A stretch of 64,000 nt of DNA from Chitinophaga parva (lineage in GTDB: Bacteria; Bacteroidota; Bacteroidia; Chitinophagales; Chitinophagaceae): assembly GCF_003071345.1 (NCBI RefSeq), contig NZ_QCYK01000003.1, positions 1-64,000 of the forward strand, written 5' to 3'. Every line of letters begins with the position of its first letter. The first letter of the stretch is position 1. Of the stretch, positions 24,784 through 33,198 are shown in pieces. The notes under the pieces are model-generated. The model was not told the origin of the DNA. It ran no database searches and worked only from the letters and a program-made list of their open reading frames with translations. Position numbers and translations under genes: made by a program.

Positions 24784-25995
24784 CTAGTGTTCCCGCCGGA
24801 AAAATTTTCCTGCTACAACAGCGGCTGTCATTGCTATCAAACCAAAGATGCGCAGTGTTTCCAACAACCCCAGCGAGGCCAGCAGGCTAAATAGCAGGCT
24901 GCCAAAACCATAGCCCATAAAGAGAAAAAAGGCGAACAGGCCGGTGGAACCACCTGCGTTTTTACTGTTAAACGACGTGATGATCGTAGCCAGTGAGGGA
25001 TGGGTCAGATCAAAGCTCAGGGATAAAATGGCAACCAGGATGCACGCCATATACAGCGGGGGCACGCAGCTTAGCAGCAGCACGGTGACGCCCCCCAGGG
25101 CGATGCCCAGTGGGATGATCTTACGCCTGCCCACCCGGTCAGCCATCCGCCCCAGCCGGGAGCCCAGCAGCAGCCCCGGTATGCCATACCCCAGCAATGC
25201 CAGGCCAATGCCCCGCTCCGTTAAGTGATAAGTGTTATAGAAATAAACGCCCAGCCAGGAAAATACCCCGCTATGAAACAAGCCGTTTTCAAAAACAAAA
25301 CAATAGGTACCTTTTGCCCTCGGTGTTTGCAGGATGGCCCGGAAAGTCTTTAGCACGCCCGCCTGTGCGGGAGAAAGCGGTGCATCGGGGAACAGGCTGC
25401 CCCGCTTGCAGACCTGCAGCAGCAACACCGCTGCGCCTGAACAAGCCACTATAACAAATAACATCTGCCAACCAATGATACCCGCCAATAGCGCGCCCGT
25501 GCTGGATCCCAGGGCCATGCCGCCTGCCATGCAGCCAAAGAAAATGCCCAATGCATAGCCCCGCTCCGTATAAGGAAAACGGTCACTGATCCAGCTGATG
25601 GTGGTGGGGGCCACACCCGCTGCACTGATGCCGGTGAGCAGCCGTAGCAGGATGAGCTGGTTTGCATTCACTACCCAGGCCGTACCGGCGGAGAAGATCA
25701 TGAAAAGGGCCAGGGACAAAAAGATGACCGGGAACCGGCCATAGCGGTCGCTCAGCGGGGCGTACACCAGCGTGCATGCGCCATAGCCTAACAGGTACAC
25801 CGGTTCTATAAAACTGATCTTCCGCACAGTGCTGCTAAAGTAATGGGCCAGCTCCGGCAATAAGGGCGCTACCATGAACGCCTGGAAGAAAACGATAAAG
25901 GTGGCCAGTGAAACGATCACTACTTCGGCCTTTGTAGCCCTGGTACGGGGTGAAGATGGAACGGGGTATGGTAATGTGTTGGTATCGGCAATCAT
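24784..25995 (-). CDS. MFS transporter, drug-exporter type
   Basis: A 403-residue major facilitator with 12 predicted helices. The loop after helix 2 has the MFS signature PLSDRYGRFPV, and a second copy appears as GRMADRVGRRKIIP in the central loop. The overall layout resembles DHA1-type H+ antiporters and sugar or arabinose exporters. It follows the GNAT gene by 42 bp and a MocR gene further upstream, all in one direction. An export function controlled by the MocR regulator is likely; the substrate is unknown. Confidence 0.87.
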   Translation of the reverse strand: MIADTNTLPYPVPSSPRTRATKAEVVIVSLATFIVFFQAFMVAPLLPELAHYFSSTVRKISFIEPVYLLGYGACTLVYAPLSDRYGRFPVIFLSLALFMIFSAGTAWVVNANQLILLRLLTGISAAGVAPTTISWISDRFPYTERGYALGIFFGCMAGGMALGSSTGALLAGIIGWQMLFVIVACSGAAVLLLQVCKRGSLFPDAPLSPAQAGVLKTFRAILQTPRAKGTYCFVFENGLFHSGVFSWLGVYFYNTYHLTERGIGLALLGYGIPGLLLGSRLGRMADRVGRRKIIPLGIALGGVTVLLLSCVPPLYMACILVAILSLSFDLTHPSLATIITSFNSKNAGGSTGLFAFFLFMGYGFGSLLFSLLASLGLLETLRIFGLIAMTAAVVAGKFFRREH

Positions 25996-26037
25996 GATCT
26001 TCCTTTTTTTGATTTTTTGAAACGCACGCGGAATGCA

Positions 26038-26544
26038 CTACGCGGTAAGGCACACGGATGCAAGGGGTAATTCGCCCAGCGGTAGCACATCCGGCTGCCG
26101 GATGAAGCCTTTACTTTCAAAAAAATTGATCAAAGGATTAGCCGTATACTCATTGATCCAGATACCTTCATAAGGCTGGCACACGGCCATGCATTTTTCA
26201 AACAGGGAGTTGCTCACGGCCAGGTCTGTATAGGATGACAGTATTCCGAAATCCGCAATGCGCACGGCCTGTTTTCCTTCCAGCACCTGCGGCCTTTTAC
26301 CTTTGGAAGTGATGCGCGCATAACCTGCCGGGTTATCGTCCGCATATACCACCAGCCATTGATTGGACATGCTGTTGGTTTCTGCTATCAGCGCCGCTTT
26401 GCTGAAGCAACGGGCAATGTACTCATCCAGTGTTCTCCGGGGGAGGAGCGCGGCAAATTTTTCCCGGGCCAGTGCCTGGGTCAGCAGGTGGAGCACATCC
26501 AATCCCGGTTGAGAGCTTAGTGTAAATTTGGTGATAATGTTCAT
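26038..26544 (-). CDS. GNAT-family acetyltransferase
   Basis: Start set at 26544 (MNIITKFTLSSQPGLDVLHL), which gives 168 residues. The open frame extends 48 nt upstream but would overlap the probable promoter. The fold is GNAT-like: NQWLVVYADDNPAGYARI forms strands 2-3, ADFGILSSYTDLAVSNSLFE resembles the acetyl-CoA loop region although the classical R/QxxGxG/A is weak, and the end has the common NPLINFFESKGFIRQ. It probably acetylates a small molecule. It lies between the MocR and MFS genes and may modify the compound that is exported. Confidence 0.75.
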   Translation of the reverse strand: MNIITKFTLSSQPGLDVLHLLTQALAREKFAALLPRRTLDEYIARCFSKAALIAETNSMSNQWLVVYADDNPAGYARITSKGKRPQVLEGKQAVRIADFGILSSYTDLAVSNSLFEKCMAVCQPYEGIWINEYTANPLINFFESKGFIRQPDVLPLGELPLASVCLTA

Positions 26545-26565
26545 GACCTGTTGTATGTATGGGCA

Positions 26566-26626
26566 CAAAATTAGGGGGCTGCCCGGTAGCATACACAGTA
26601 CACATTTTGAAAATAGTGCCAGTACA
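26566..26626 (-). promoter_or_regulatory. Promoter with paired CAGTACA boxes for the GNAT-MFS genes
   Basis: On the minus strand TAATTTTG (26566-26573) is a perfect -7 element 21 bp before the GNAT start. Two CAGTACA boxes on the plus strand (26596-26602 and 26620-26626), spaced 24 bp, lie upstream of it at about -40 and -64. The same sequence occurs in the promoter region of the MocR gene (TGTACTG at 28072-28078). Confidence 0.5.
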
Positions 26627-26630
26627 GTTT

Positions 26631-28037
26631 TTACCGCAAGCGCTTGCCCAGCAGCTTAATGGCTTCTATCTTTTTGGGAAAGAATTTATCGGCAAATACC
26701 AGCCTGAAATGCTTGTCAAAGGTGCCGGAAAAGGAAAACGTGGATCCTGGGGTAAACCGTATCCCTATCTTTTCACATTGCGCGTAGAAGTGCGTCATAT
26801 CTACGTGTTCAGGCAATTTCACCCAGAGGTTATAGCCGCCGGCGGGCGTGATGATCGCCGTTTTTTTAGGAAAGTGCGCTGATAATAAATGGATGGCAAA
26901 ATGGGCGTTCCTGGCCAGTTGCATGCGGAAGGCCCGCACGTGCCGGTCGTAGCTGCTGCCAGCCAGCAGTTTGTTTACGGTTTCCTGGTACAAGGGAGAC
27001 ACGGTGCTGCCCAGCGCAAACTTAACCTGCTCCGCGCGTTGCATGAATTTTCCCGCGGACAGCCAGCCCAGTCGTATGCCAGGGGCCAGGGTTTTAGCAT
27101 AGGATGCGTAGGTGAGCACCAGGCCACTGTCGTCAAACCTCCTGATGGTGGACGGCCGGGGGCCATGGAAGTGCAGGTCTCCATAAATATCGTTTTCTAT
27201 CACCGCAATGTGGTGCTGCTGAGCGATGGATAACAATGCCAGTTGCTGTTCCTGCGTGAGCGACAGCCCGGTGGGGTTGTGGAAGTTAGGCGTTATGATC
27301 ACCGCTTTTACCGGCGTGTTATGGCAGGCTTTCTTCAGGAAATCCACGTCAAAACCGGTCAGCGGGTCTACCGGGATCTCTATTACTTTCAGCTGCAGTA
27401 CCCGGATCACTTCCAGGGCAGAAAATACGCAGGGGCTTTCCACGGCTACCACGTCGCCGGCATTGCATACCGCGGTCAGTGCTATGTATAGCGCCTGGAG
27501 CGCGCCATCCGTGACCACCAGTTCATCCGGGTGGAGAATGCTTTGATGCGCAGCCGCCCGTTTCACGATACTGGCCTTTAGCGTGGCACCCCCATTTGAA
27601 GGATAGTAATGCAATAAGCCGGCGCCTTGCTCCCTGATCACTTGCTGCATGGTGCGCAGCAGCAGCTTTTGCGGCATGAGCAGGTCGCCGGGGGCGGCTA
27701 CATTAAATTCCGAGAGTTTACGCCCGGCCCGCAACGAGGTGGTAAGGCCAAGATGGTGTTTGAAAATAGCATCCCTCACCACGGGCCGGAGACGGGGCTT
27801 GGGTGCTTGTTTCACCACCTCCGGCCGGTTGCTTACGTAGTAGCCGGACTTGGGCACGCTTTCCACCAATCCCAGGATGACCAGGTGCTCATAACCATTT
27901 TGTATAGTGCTGATGCTGGTTTTATATTGTGCTTTTAACTCCCGCACAGAAGGCAGTTTGTGCCCTGGTTTGAAGATGCCTTCCCGGATATTTTTCTCTA
28001 TGGTGGCGGTAAATATTTCAAATTTATATGTCTTCAC
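26631..28037 (-). CDS. MocR-type regulator (GntR helix-turn-helix plus aminotransferase domain)
   Basis: Residues 5-75 are a GntR winged helix (ATIEKNIREGIFKPGHKLPS, then VRELKAQYKTSISTIQNGYE). The rest is a fold-type I aminotransferase domain with ITPNFHNPTG, the Asp/Tyr region ENDIYGDLHF and the PLP lysine in SYAKTLAPGIRLGW. MocR proteins use PLP as a sensor cofactor and regulate vitamin B6 or amino-acid related genes. The open frame extends to 28142, but GTG at 28037 places the start just before the winged helix and leaves the CAGTACA-like box outside the gene; ATG at 28142 or 28115 are alternatives. It probably controls the GNAT and MFS genes. Confidence 0.85.
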   Translation of the reverse strand: MKTYKFEIFTATIEKNIREGIFKPGHKLPSVRELKAQYKTSISTIQNGYEHLVILGLVESVPKSGYYVSNRPEVVKQAPKPRLRPVVRDAIFKHHLGLTTSLRAGRKLSEFNVAAPGDLLMPQKLLLRTMQQVIREQGAGLLHYYPSNGGATLKASIVKRAAAHQSILHPDELVVTDGALQALYIALTAVCNAGDVVAVESPCVFSALEVIRVLQLKVIEIPVDPLTGFDVDFLKKACHNTPVKAVIITPNFHNPTGLSLTQEQQLALLSIAQQHHIAVIENDIYGDLHFHGPRPSTIRRFDDSGLVLTYASYAKTLAPGIRLGWLSAGKFMQRAEQVKFALGSTVSPLYQETVNKLLAGSSYDRHVRAFRMQLARNAHFAIHLLSAHFPKKTAIITPAGGYNLWVKLPEHVDMTHFYAQCEKIGIRFTPGSTFSFSGTFDKHFRLVFADKFFPKKIEAIKLLGKRLR

Positions 28038-28145
28038 AACTGTATTGCTAAGTTTTACGGATTTTGTGACCTGTACTGTAAAACTATACAATTTAACTGA
28101 GGGATATACCCGCATGATCGTATGTACGTTACCGTTGTACACGCA

Positions 28146-28654
28146 TTATAGCAGTTGCAACAGGAAGCCGCCAATGCTCCCTAAAAGGATCACATACACG
28201 GTGCTCAGCTTTTTCCACGTAAAAGTAATAGCCAGGCAGGCGCCCAGGATGACCGCGGTTCTCCAGTTTTCCCCGCAGATACGGCCAGGTGCAGGCCCAC
28301 TACTGCGATGATGGATACCGATGCGGCACTGAGCCCGTCCAGGAAAATACGCAGGCGGTTGCTTTTCCGCGCGCCGGCCACAATGAGCCCCAGGCGTCCC
28401 GCCCGCTCCTTACCACAGTGCATGATCACCTCCACGGCATTGGGGCCGGGAATGATGTAAGACGTGGCAAGTACATCCATGAAATGCTGGTGGTCTATCC
28501 ACTTCCGCTTTACCACCATTTCATTTTCAATCGTGGCCACCATGCCGGCAATGCCGCCAAACCCGATACAGCCCAGTTTAAAAGTTGAAAAGGCTACTTC
28601 TTTCAGCCTTTGTGCTTGTGATGCTTCATTGTTTCCCATAGCGCCTTGTATCAA
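28146..28654 (-). pseudogene. chrA: Chromate transporter gene, internally deleted and frameshifted
   Basis: The N-terminal part is clearly ChrA: FKLGCIGFGGIAGMVATIEN, then KRKWIDHQHFMDVLATSYII and PGPNAVEVIMHCGKERAG. After GLIVAG the middle helices are missing and the sequence jumps to IFLDGLSAASVSIIAVVGLH, which belongs to the C-terminal half. The frame then shifts: a different frame continues NWRTAVILGACLAITFTWKK and STVYVILLGSIGGFLLQLL to a TAA at 28146-28148, a normal ChrA end. The open frame alone covers 28205-28654. Roughly half of the usual 390-residue protein is gone, so chromate/proton exchange cannot work. Translation could start at 28654 or 28639. Confidence 0.8.
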
Positions 28655-28792
28655 TAGCCTTGTCAGCAGTAAGGTTAAAGATAATCATTCAGGGAGGCTT
28701 TTTTCTTTTAGTGAAAGCAGGAATATGCCGCGGTATGAGGCGTATTATGGAGCGGGTACATGGCGAAAAAATCAGGATAGCATCTGTACCGC

Positions 28793-29605
28793 CTACAAAG
28801 CCCATTCAGAGGGTGTTTTCCCAAACATCTTTTTAAAGGAGCGGGAGAAATGGGGGAGGCTTTCAAAGCCCAGGTCCAGGTAAATATCAGAAGGCCTTTT
28901 GTGTTTTTTTTCTATGAGATGGCGTGCTTCCGTGAGCCGTGTTTCGTGTAGCCAATGGCGTGGGGAGGTGCCAAATACTTTATTGAAATCGCGTTTGAAA
29001 CCCGCCAGGCTCCTGCCGGTGAGCTGGGCAAACTTCTCCACCGGCACATTGAAGCGGTAATGGGTGCGCATGAATTTTTCCAGGTCTATCTTGTATGGTT
29101 CGGAAAAATCAAACAGCAGGTCACTCAGCTGGGGCATGGCATGCAGCAGCAGTTTCACTCCCTCTTTCACTTTCAGGAGGCCCATAGAAGCTGTGAGCGG
29201 TTCTGATGGGTGATGCACGTAGGGGATCACGGATTGAAAGAAGCCCTGGAGGTAATGATTGGGTGGGATGATCTGGTTGGGCGGCCCGGCATATTTTTGC
29301 CTGGCCTCCAGTTGTTCCTCCAGGGCAATGCTGCGAAGCAGGTCTTCATGCAGGCAGATCACGATCGTTTCATAGCCTTCTCCCGGCAGTGGTACTTTGG
29401 TGAGCAGCCCCACCTGGTTTTTGCTGATCAGCAGCATCTCTCCCTTTCGCGTGGAGATCTGCTGGCTGGTTGTTTCCAGCGTAAGCTGTCCTGCTACCTG
29501 CAGCACCAGCGTGTTGTGCGCCATGAAAGCCACATGCTCTTTGCGCATGGCGGAGAGGTAGGAGAAAAAGATAACGCCGGGCAGGATCTCGGTTGGATTT
29601 GTCAT
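28793..29605 (-). CDS. AraC-family regulator, ExsA-like N-domain
   Basis: A 270-residue regulator. The N-terminal part (FMAHNTLVLQVAGQLTLETT, QQISTRKGEMLLISKNQVGL) is the short cupin-like domain of the ExsA N type. The C-terminal AraC domain includes FAQLTGRSLAGFKRDFNKVF, DIYLDLGFESLPHFSRSFKK and GKTPSEW. It lies 28 bp downstream of an aldo/keto reductase gene in the same direction and may be cotranscribed with it and regulate it. The effector is unknown. Confidence 0.88.
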   Translation of the reverse strand: MTNPTEILPGVIFFSYLSAMRKEHVAFMAHNTLVLQVAGQLTLETTSQQISTRKGEMLLISKNQVGLLTKVPLPGEGYETIVICLHEDLLRSIALEEQLEARQKYAGPPNQIIPPNHYLQGFFQSVIPYVHHPSEPLTASMGLLKVKEGVKLLLHAMPQLSDLLFDFSEPYKIDLEKFMRTHYRFNVPVEKFAQLTGRSLAGFKRDFNKVFGTSPRHWLHETRLTEARHLIEKKHKRPSDIYLDLGFESLPHFSRSFKKMFGKTPSEWAL

Positions 29606-29633
29606 GGCATAAAGTTACAAAAAGCCTGGCCTG

Positions 29634-30605
29634 TTAGCGTTGCAGGTAAGTGCCGCCCAGGATGGCGCCGGGAGCAAAGGTGGTGTTCAGCGCCTGCATT
29701 TCTTCCGGTGTAAACACGATGTCCATGGCCTGCATGTTTTCCGGCAGCCGTGATCTGCGGCTCATGCTTACCAGCGGCATGATATCATCTCCCTGCGCAT
29801 TTACCCAGGCAATGGCCAGTTGGGTAGGCGTGGCGCCTTTGTCTTTGGCCATTTGCTTCAGCACGTCCACTTTTTCCAGGTTCTTTACCAGGTTGTCGCC
29901 CTGGAAGCGGGAAAAATGAAGTTGATAATCGCCGGCAGGAAGTGGCGCGGTCATATTGCCGGTGAGCAGGCCTTCCGCGGTGTTGGCAAAAGCCACCACG
30001 CCTATGCCCAGTTCTTTTGCCGTGGGTAGCAGATCACTTTCAATCTGGCGGTCTGCCAGGGAGTAGCCTATTTCCAGCGCGGTTACAGGATGCACGCTGT
30101 GCGCTTTGCGGAGCTGGTCTGCTGTGATCTCAGACACACCCAGGTAACGCACCTTGCCTTCTTTGATCAGGTCTGCCACGGTGCCGATCACATCTTCTAC
30201 AGGCACGCTGTTATCGAGCCGGCAGGGCTGGTACAGGTCAATGGTATCAATGCCCAGGCGCACGAGCGAATAGTTAATGAAATTTTTGATGGCAATGGGC
30301 CGCAGGTCCAGTCCCAGCCACTGCCCGCCGTGAAAGATGGCGCCAAATTTTACGCTGATGAAAGCATCGTCCCGCCTGCCTTTCACGGCTTTGCCTACCA
30401 GCAGTTCATTGTGGCCGGCGCCGTAAAAATCGCCGGTGTTCAGGAAATTAATCCCGTTGTCCAGCGCCTGCTGTATGGTGGCTATACTTTCTTTTTCGTC
30501 ACTGGCGCGGCTGCCCCACACAGAGGACATGCGCATACAACCTAATCCCAGCTTGGATACCAGGGGACCGTTCTTGCCTAAGGGCATTTTGGTGATCGTT
30601 GTCAT
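29634..30605 (-). CDS. Aldo/keto reductase
   Basis: The start is set at 30605 (MTTITKMPLGKNGPLVSKLG) because the core barrel begins there; the open frame runs 75 nt further. The 323-residue NADPH-dependent reductase has the catalytic Asp and Tyr in NTGDFYGAGHNE and Lys in ISVKFGA. The usual catalytic histidine position reads YQPCRLD, that is Pro-Cys-Arg, as in one AKR subgroup. The NADP loop (SMSRRSRLPENMQAM) is near the C-terminus. It reduces aldehydes or ketones of unknown identity. An AraC gene follows immediately. Confidence 0.87.
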   Translation of the reverse strand: MTTITKMPLGKNGPLVSKLGLGCMRMSSVWGSRASDEKESIATIQQALDNGINFLNTGDFYGAGHNELLVGKAVKGRRDDAFISVKFGAIFHGGQWLGLDLRPIAIKNFINYSLVRLGIDTIDLYQPCRLDNSVPVEDVIGTVADLIKEGKVRYLGVSEITADQLRKAHSVHPVTALEIGYSLADRQIESDLLPTAKELGIGVVAFANTAEGLLTGNMTAPLPAGDYQLHFSRFQGDNLVKNLEKVDVLKQMAKDKGATPTQLAIAWVNAQGDDIMPLVSMSRRSRLPENMQAMDIVFTPEEMQALNTTFAPGAILGGTYLQR

Positions 30606-30781
30606 TGGATCTATGATTTTATGTTTGAGTAGGCCAAGCTCGGTGTTTGTGCGTTGTGCTGTATTTCCCGCAAGGCTCAATTTACTTGCCTGTACGGCTC
30701 ATCCCGTTGCAGCGCTATTTTGAAGGCATGGCAGATATTCCGGTTACCCCGTAGCACATCCTCCACGTTGCGCGCCGTTTG

Positions 30782-31768
30782 TTAGAATGAATTGTCCTTT
30801 TGTAAGATTTCCATCAGCGCTTGCTCCACCAGGTTAAAATCTGGCGTGGTGGTCCAGTCTATAGTGGTATGCAACTGCCGGTTAAGCGGCACCCACCGGC
30901 CGGGCTCTCCACCCATGCTGATGATGAGGCTGGGGGTTTCCAACGCTGCTGCTATGTGTGATACGCCCGTGCAATTAGCAATGAGTACAAAAGCGTTTTT
31001 CAGCAAGGCGCCCATTTGCCCCAGGTCCGTATGGCCTGCCAGGTCTATGGCCGGGAAGGTCATGGCATTCATGACCGCCCTGGTCAGTGGGGCTTCGCCG
31101 GCCGTGCCGGTAAGCAGCACCTGCAGCCCTGCCTGGGCACACTGGTCCCCCAGACGGGCAAAGTAAGCTGCAGGCCATTGTCTTTTAGCGTCCCGGCTAC
31201 CGGGGTGTATGCATACATAATGTTCTGGAACAGGCAGCTGGAGGGCCTGCAGGCTGGCTTGGTCTTTTAGCGAGATGGGAAATTCAAGGCGTGTATCCGT
31301 TTCCGTTATACCCAGGTATTGCACCAGGGCCAGGAGCCTTTCTATTTCATGCAGCCCTTCCGGATATTCCAGGAAAAGCGGCCCGGGTTGGTAGTCTTCC
31401 CTCCGGTAAAAACCGGCTGTGTAGCGGGCACTCCAAAGCTCCACCATGGGGTTTACCACGGAGCCGTTGCCCTGCATCTGCAGCGCCAGGTCGTAGTGCT
31501 GCCCCCACATGTAGCGCAGGAAATGGATGGAAAGGTCTGCATCCACCGCCTGTTCCGGCAGGCCGGGATAGCCGGGGAATACCACCAGTTCATCAATGTA
31601 TTGCGGAAAGCGTTCCCGCAACCAGGTGGCCCAGGGCAGGCTTACCAGGGTAATGTGTGCATCGGGATAAGTATGGCGCAGGGCGCGCAAAGCAGGGATG
31701 GCGCAGAGCATGTCCCCGAGCTGAAGTGCCCGGAACACCGCTATTTTCCTCAGTTGTTTAAGTTGCAT
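30782..31768 (-). CDS. Glycosyltransferase family 9 (heptosyltransferase-like)
   Basis: Start chosen at 31768 (MQLKQLRKIAVFRALQLGDM), since GT9 proteins begin with the strand IAVFRALQLGDMLCAIPALR. The 328-residue enzyme also has CIHPGSRDAKRQWP and the C-terminal nucleotide-sugar motif IANCTGVSHIAAAL. Such enzymes transfer heptose or another sugar from ADP- or GDP-sugars to lipopolysaccharide core or a related glycan. The start overlaps by 11 bp the end of a broken GT2 gene, the trace of an older glycan operon. Transcription may depend on a promoter inside that debris. Confidence 0.85.
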   Translation of the reverse strand: MQLKQLRKIAVFRALQLGDMLCAIPALRALRHTYPDAHITLVSLPWATWLRERFPQYIDELVVFPGYPGLPEQAVDADLSIHFLRYMWGQHYDLALQMQGNGSVVNPMVELWSARYTAGFYRREDYQPGPLFLEYPEGLHEIERLLALVQYLGITETDTRLEFPISLKDQASLQALQLPVPEHYVCIHPGSRDAKRQWPAAYFARLGDQCAQAGLQVLLTGTAGEAPLTRAVMNAMTFPAIDLAGHTDLGQMGALLKNAFVLIANCTGVSHIAAALETPSLIISMGGEPGRWVPLNRQLHTTIDWTTTPDFNLVEQALMEILQKDNSF

Positions 31769-32020
31769 GGTCCTCCGTATCACAAAAAGAATACCCGGTA
31801 TTTCCACGCACCGCACAATGTCCGGCGAACAGATAAAAAGGGATAAAAAGCGACATGACAAATATCTCTGTTACATCATCCCGGTTGCGCACTGTATGGG
31901 TTAGGCACCGGAAAGTGAAGGCCAGGATGAGCACAAACCAGGCCATCAGCGCGCCCGTGGCCAGCCAGCAGGCGATTATGCGGAGTAGCAGGCACCCGAT
32001 GTGGCCCCCGCGCCCCCCTT
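31758..32020 (-). pseudogene. C-terminal remnant of a family 2 glycosyltransferase
   Basis: The frame reads LATGALMAWFVLILAFTFRC, then TVRNRDDVTEIFVMSLFIPF and ends at 31758. The sequence pattern R....DD(V)xEM(x)xTSxxIPxx, after a membrane helix, is the usual end of GT2 synthases that have a C-terminal membrane helix. The catalytic domain is absent. The stop overlaps the start of the GT9 gene, as in a true operon. Confidence 0.55.
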
Positions 32021-32024
32021 GCGT

Positions 32025-32170
32025 CTGGAGCCAGCACGGCATTAAAGGCTGTTTTGTCAATGGTATACTGGCCCTGCCCGCCGATGCGTATCAAGTCTTC
32101 AAAACACGCCGGGCCTCGGGTTTGCCGTACGATGCCAGGGCCATCACCTTGTATTCATCGGAAGAAGGGG
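32025..32170 (-). pseudogene. Internal remnant of a carbamoyltransferase (NodU/CmcH type)
   Basis: The minus strand reads SDEYKVMALASYGKPEARRV, then after a frameshift LIRIGGQGQYTIDKTAFN. The segment xSDEYKVMxLAxYGKP is a signature of O-carbamoyltransferases, followed in intact proteins by a region ending GxGQYTI. Only about 50 codons remain, joined directly to the GT2 remnant. This probably marks a deletion that fused two neighbouring glycan genes. Confidence 0.7.
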
Positions 32171-32314
32171 AGGAAGCCCAGGTGGGTGGTCTGCCAGCAG
32201 CACCTGCGGATCAAAAGAAGCAGCGCGTAAACACCCTTGGGGATAGAACATCTGGGGCATGCGCCCGCTACCCCGCACCGGAATTTTACAGGATTATGAT
32301 ACCTTTACGGCACC

Positions 32315-33121
32315 ATGCAAGCGATCCCGGTTAAATCAAAGATCAACAGTGACCAACTGCTAAAGATCAGCCCTTTCAAAGAGGTGATCAAGCCTACCGT
32401 TCCACACAAACATGCCGACTATTTTGAGCTCATCCTGCTGGAGCAGGGTGGGGGTTACCATACCATCGATGACCAGCGTTACGAAGTGTTGCCACCGGTT
32501 GTTTATTTCCTCAAACCAGGCCAAACCCATTGCTGGGATTTTTCCCGCATTCCCAAAGGGTATGTGGTGCTTTTCCGGGAAACGCTGCTGAACCAGGAAT
32601 GCCTGGACATTGTTTATAACCTGCCGGTGCATATGGCGCTGAAAGACAGCGAGACGCTGCTGGAGCTGATGAAGCACTTTTGCCAGGATTACCGCGCGGG
32701 CGCCACGCCCGCAGTGTTGCATACTTATTTGCAGCTGATCGTGCTGAAAACCGGGGCGCAGGCCGCGCAATGGCAGGGCGGCCGGGTAAGCAGCCCGGTA
32801 TACTTCCAGTTTAAAAGGCTGGTCAATGAACATTTCCACCAGGTCCGGAAAATAGAAGCCTATGCGGAGATGCTGCACATACCCGCGGCTCAACTGAATG
32901 TGACCTGTAAAACGGCATCCGGCAAAACGCCGTCCATGCTGCTGAATGAACGCATTGTGCTGGAAGCCAAGACCCTGCTGTCCAGTACCCGCCTTTCCAT
33001 TAAAGAGATCACCGCTGCGCTTGATTTTTCTGATGCCTCCAATTTTGTAAAGTTCTTTAAGCTGTATACCAACCTTACGCCCGGGCAGTACCGGGAGCTG
33101 GCCGCAGGGAAGCTGCGTTAA
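32315..33121 (+). CDS. AraC-family regulator adjacent to TonB-type receptor
   Basis: A 268-residue regulator. The N-terminal cupin (VPHKHADYFELILLEQGGGY) is followed by a C-terminal AraC domain (AYAEMLHIPAAQLNVTCKTA, IKEITAALDFSDASNFVKFF, LTPGQYRE). The gene points towards an outer-membrane receptor that begins 77 bp later. Two direct repeats TACCATAAA lie 21 bp apart in the gap, the kind of site an AraC monomer pair binds. It is therefore the likely local activator of the receptor gene. The region upstream is decayed. Confidence 0.88.
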   Translation: MQAIPVKSKINSDQLLKISPFKEVIKPTVPHKHADYFELILLEQGGGYHTIDDQRYEVLPPVVYFLKPGQTHCWDFSRIPKGYVVLFRETLLNQECLDIVYNLPVHMALKDSETLLELMKHFCQDYRAGATPAVLHTYLQLIVLKTGAQAAQWQGGRVSSPVYFQFKRLVNEHFHQVRKIEAYAEMLHIPAAQLNVTCKTASGKTPSMLLNERIVLEAKTLLSSTRLSIKEITAALDFSDASNFVKFFKLYTNLTPGQYRELAAGKLR

Positions 33122-33123
33122 AC

Positions 33124-33179
33124 TACCATAAATTCTTAGCTGGGTACCATAAAATAACAAATAAGAGCCGGTAATTTTG
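33124..33179 (+). promoter_or_regulatory. Direct-repeat operator and -7 element before the receptor gene
   Basis: TACCATAAA occurs at 33124-33132 and again at 33145-33153, a spacing of 21 bp or two helical turns. TAATTTTG at 33172-33179 matches the TAnnTTTG -7 consensus fully. The second repeat thus overlaps the -35 region, as expected for an AraC-type activator. Confidence 0.6.
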
Positions 33180-33198
33180 GGCTACCTATTGCTCAGAT

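Noticed and set aside
28038..28142. 35-codon N-terminal extension of the MocR regulator
   Set aside because: It precedes the GntR domain, looks unlike protein of this family and covers a CAGTACA-type box and promoter-like sequence; GTG at 28037 is preferred, although this is not certain.
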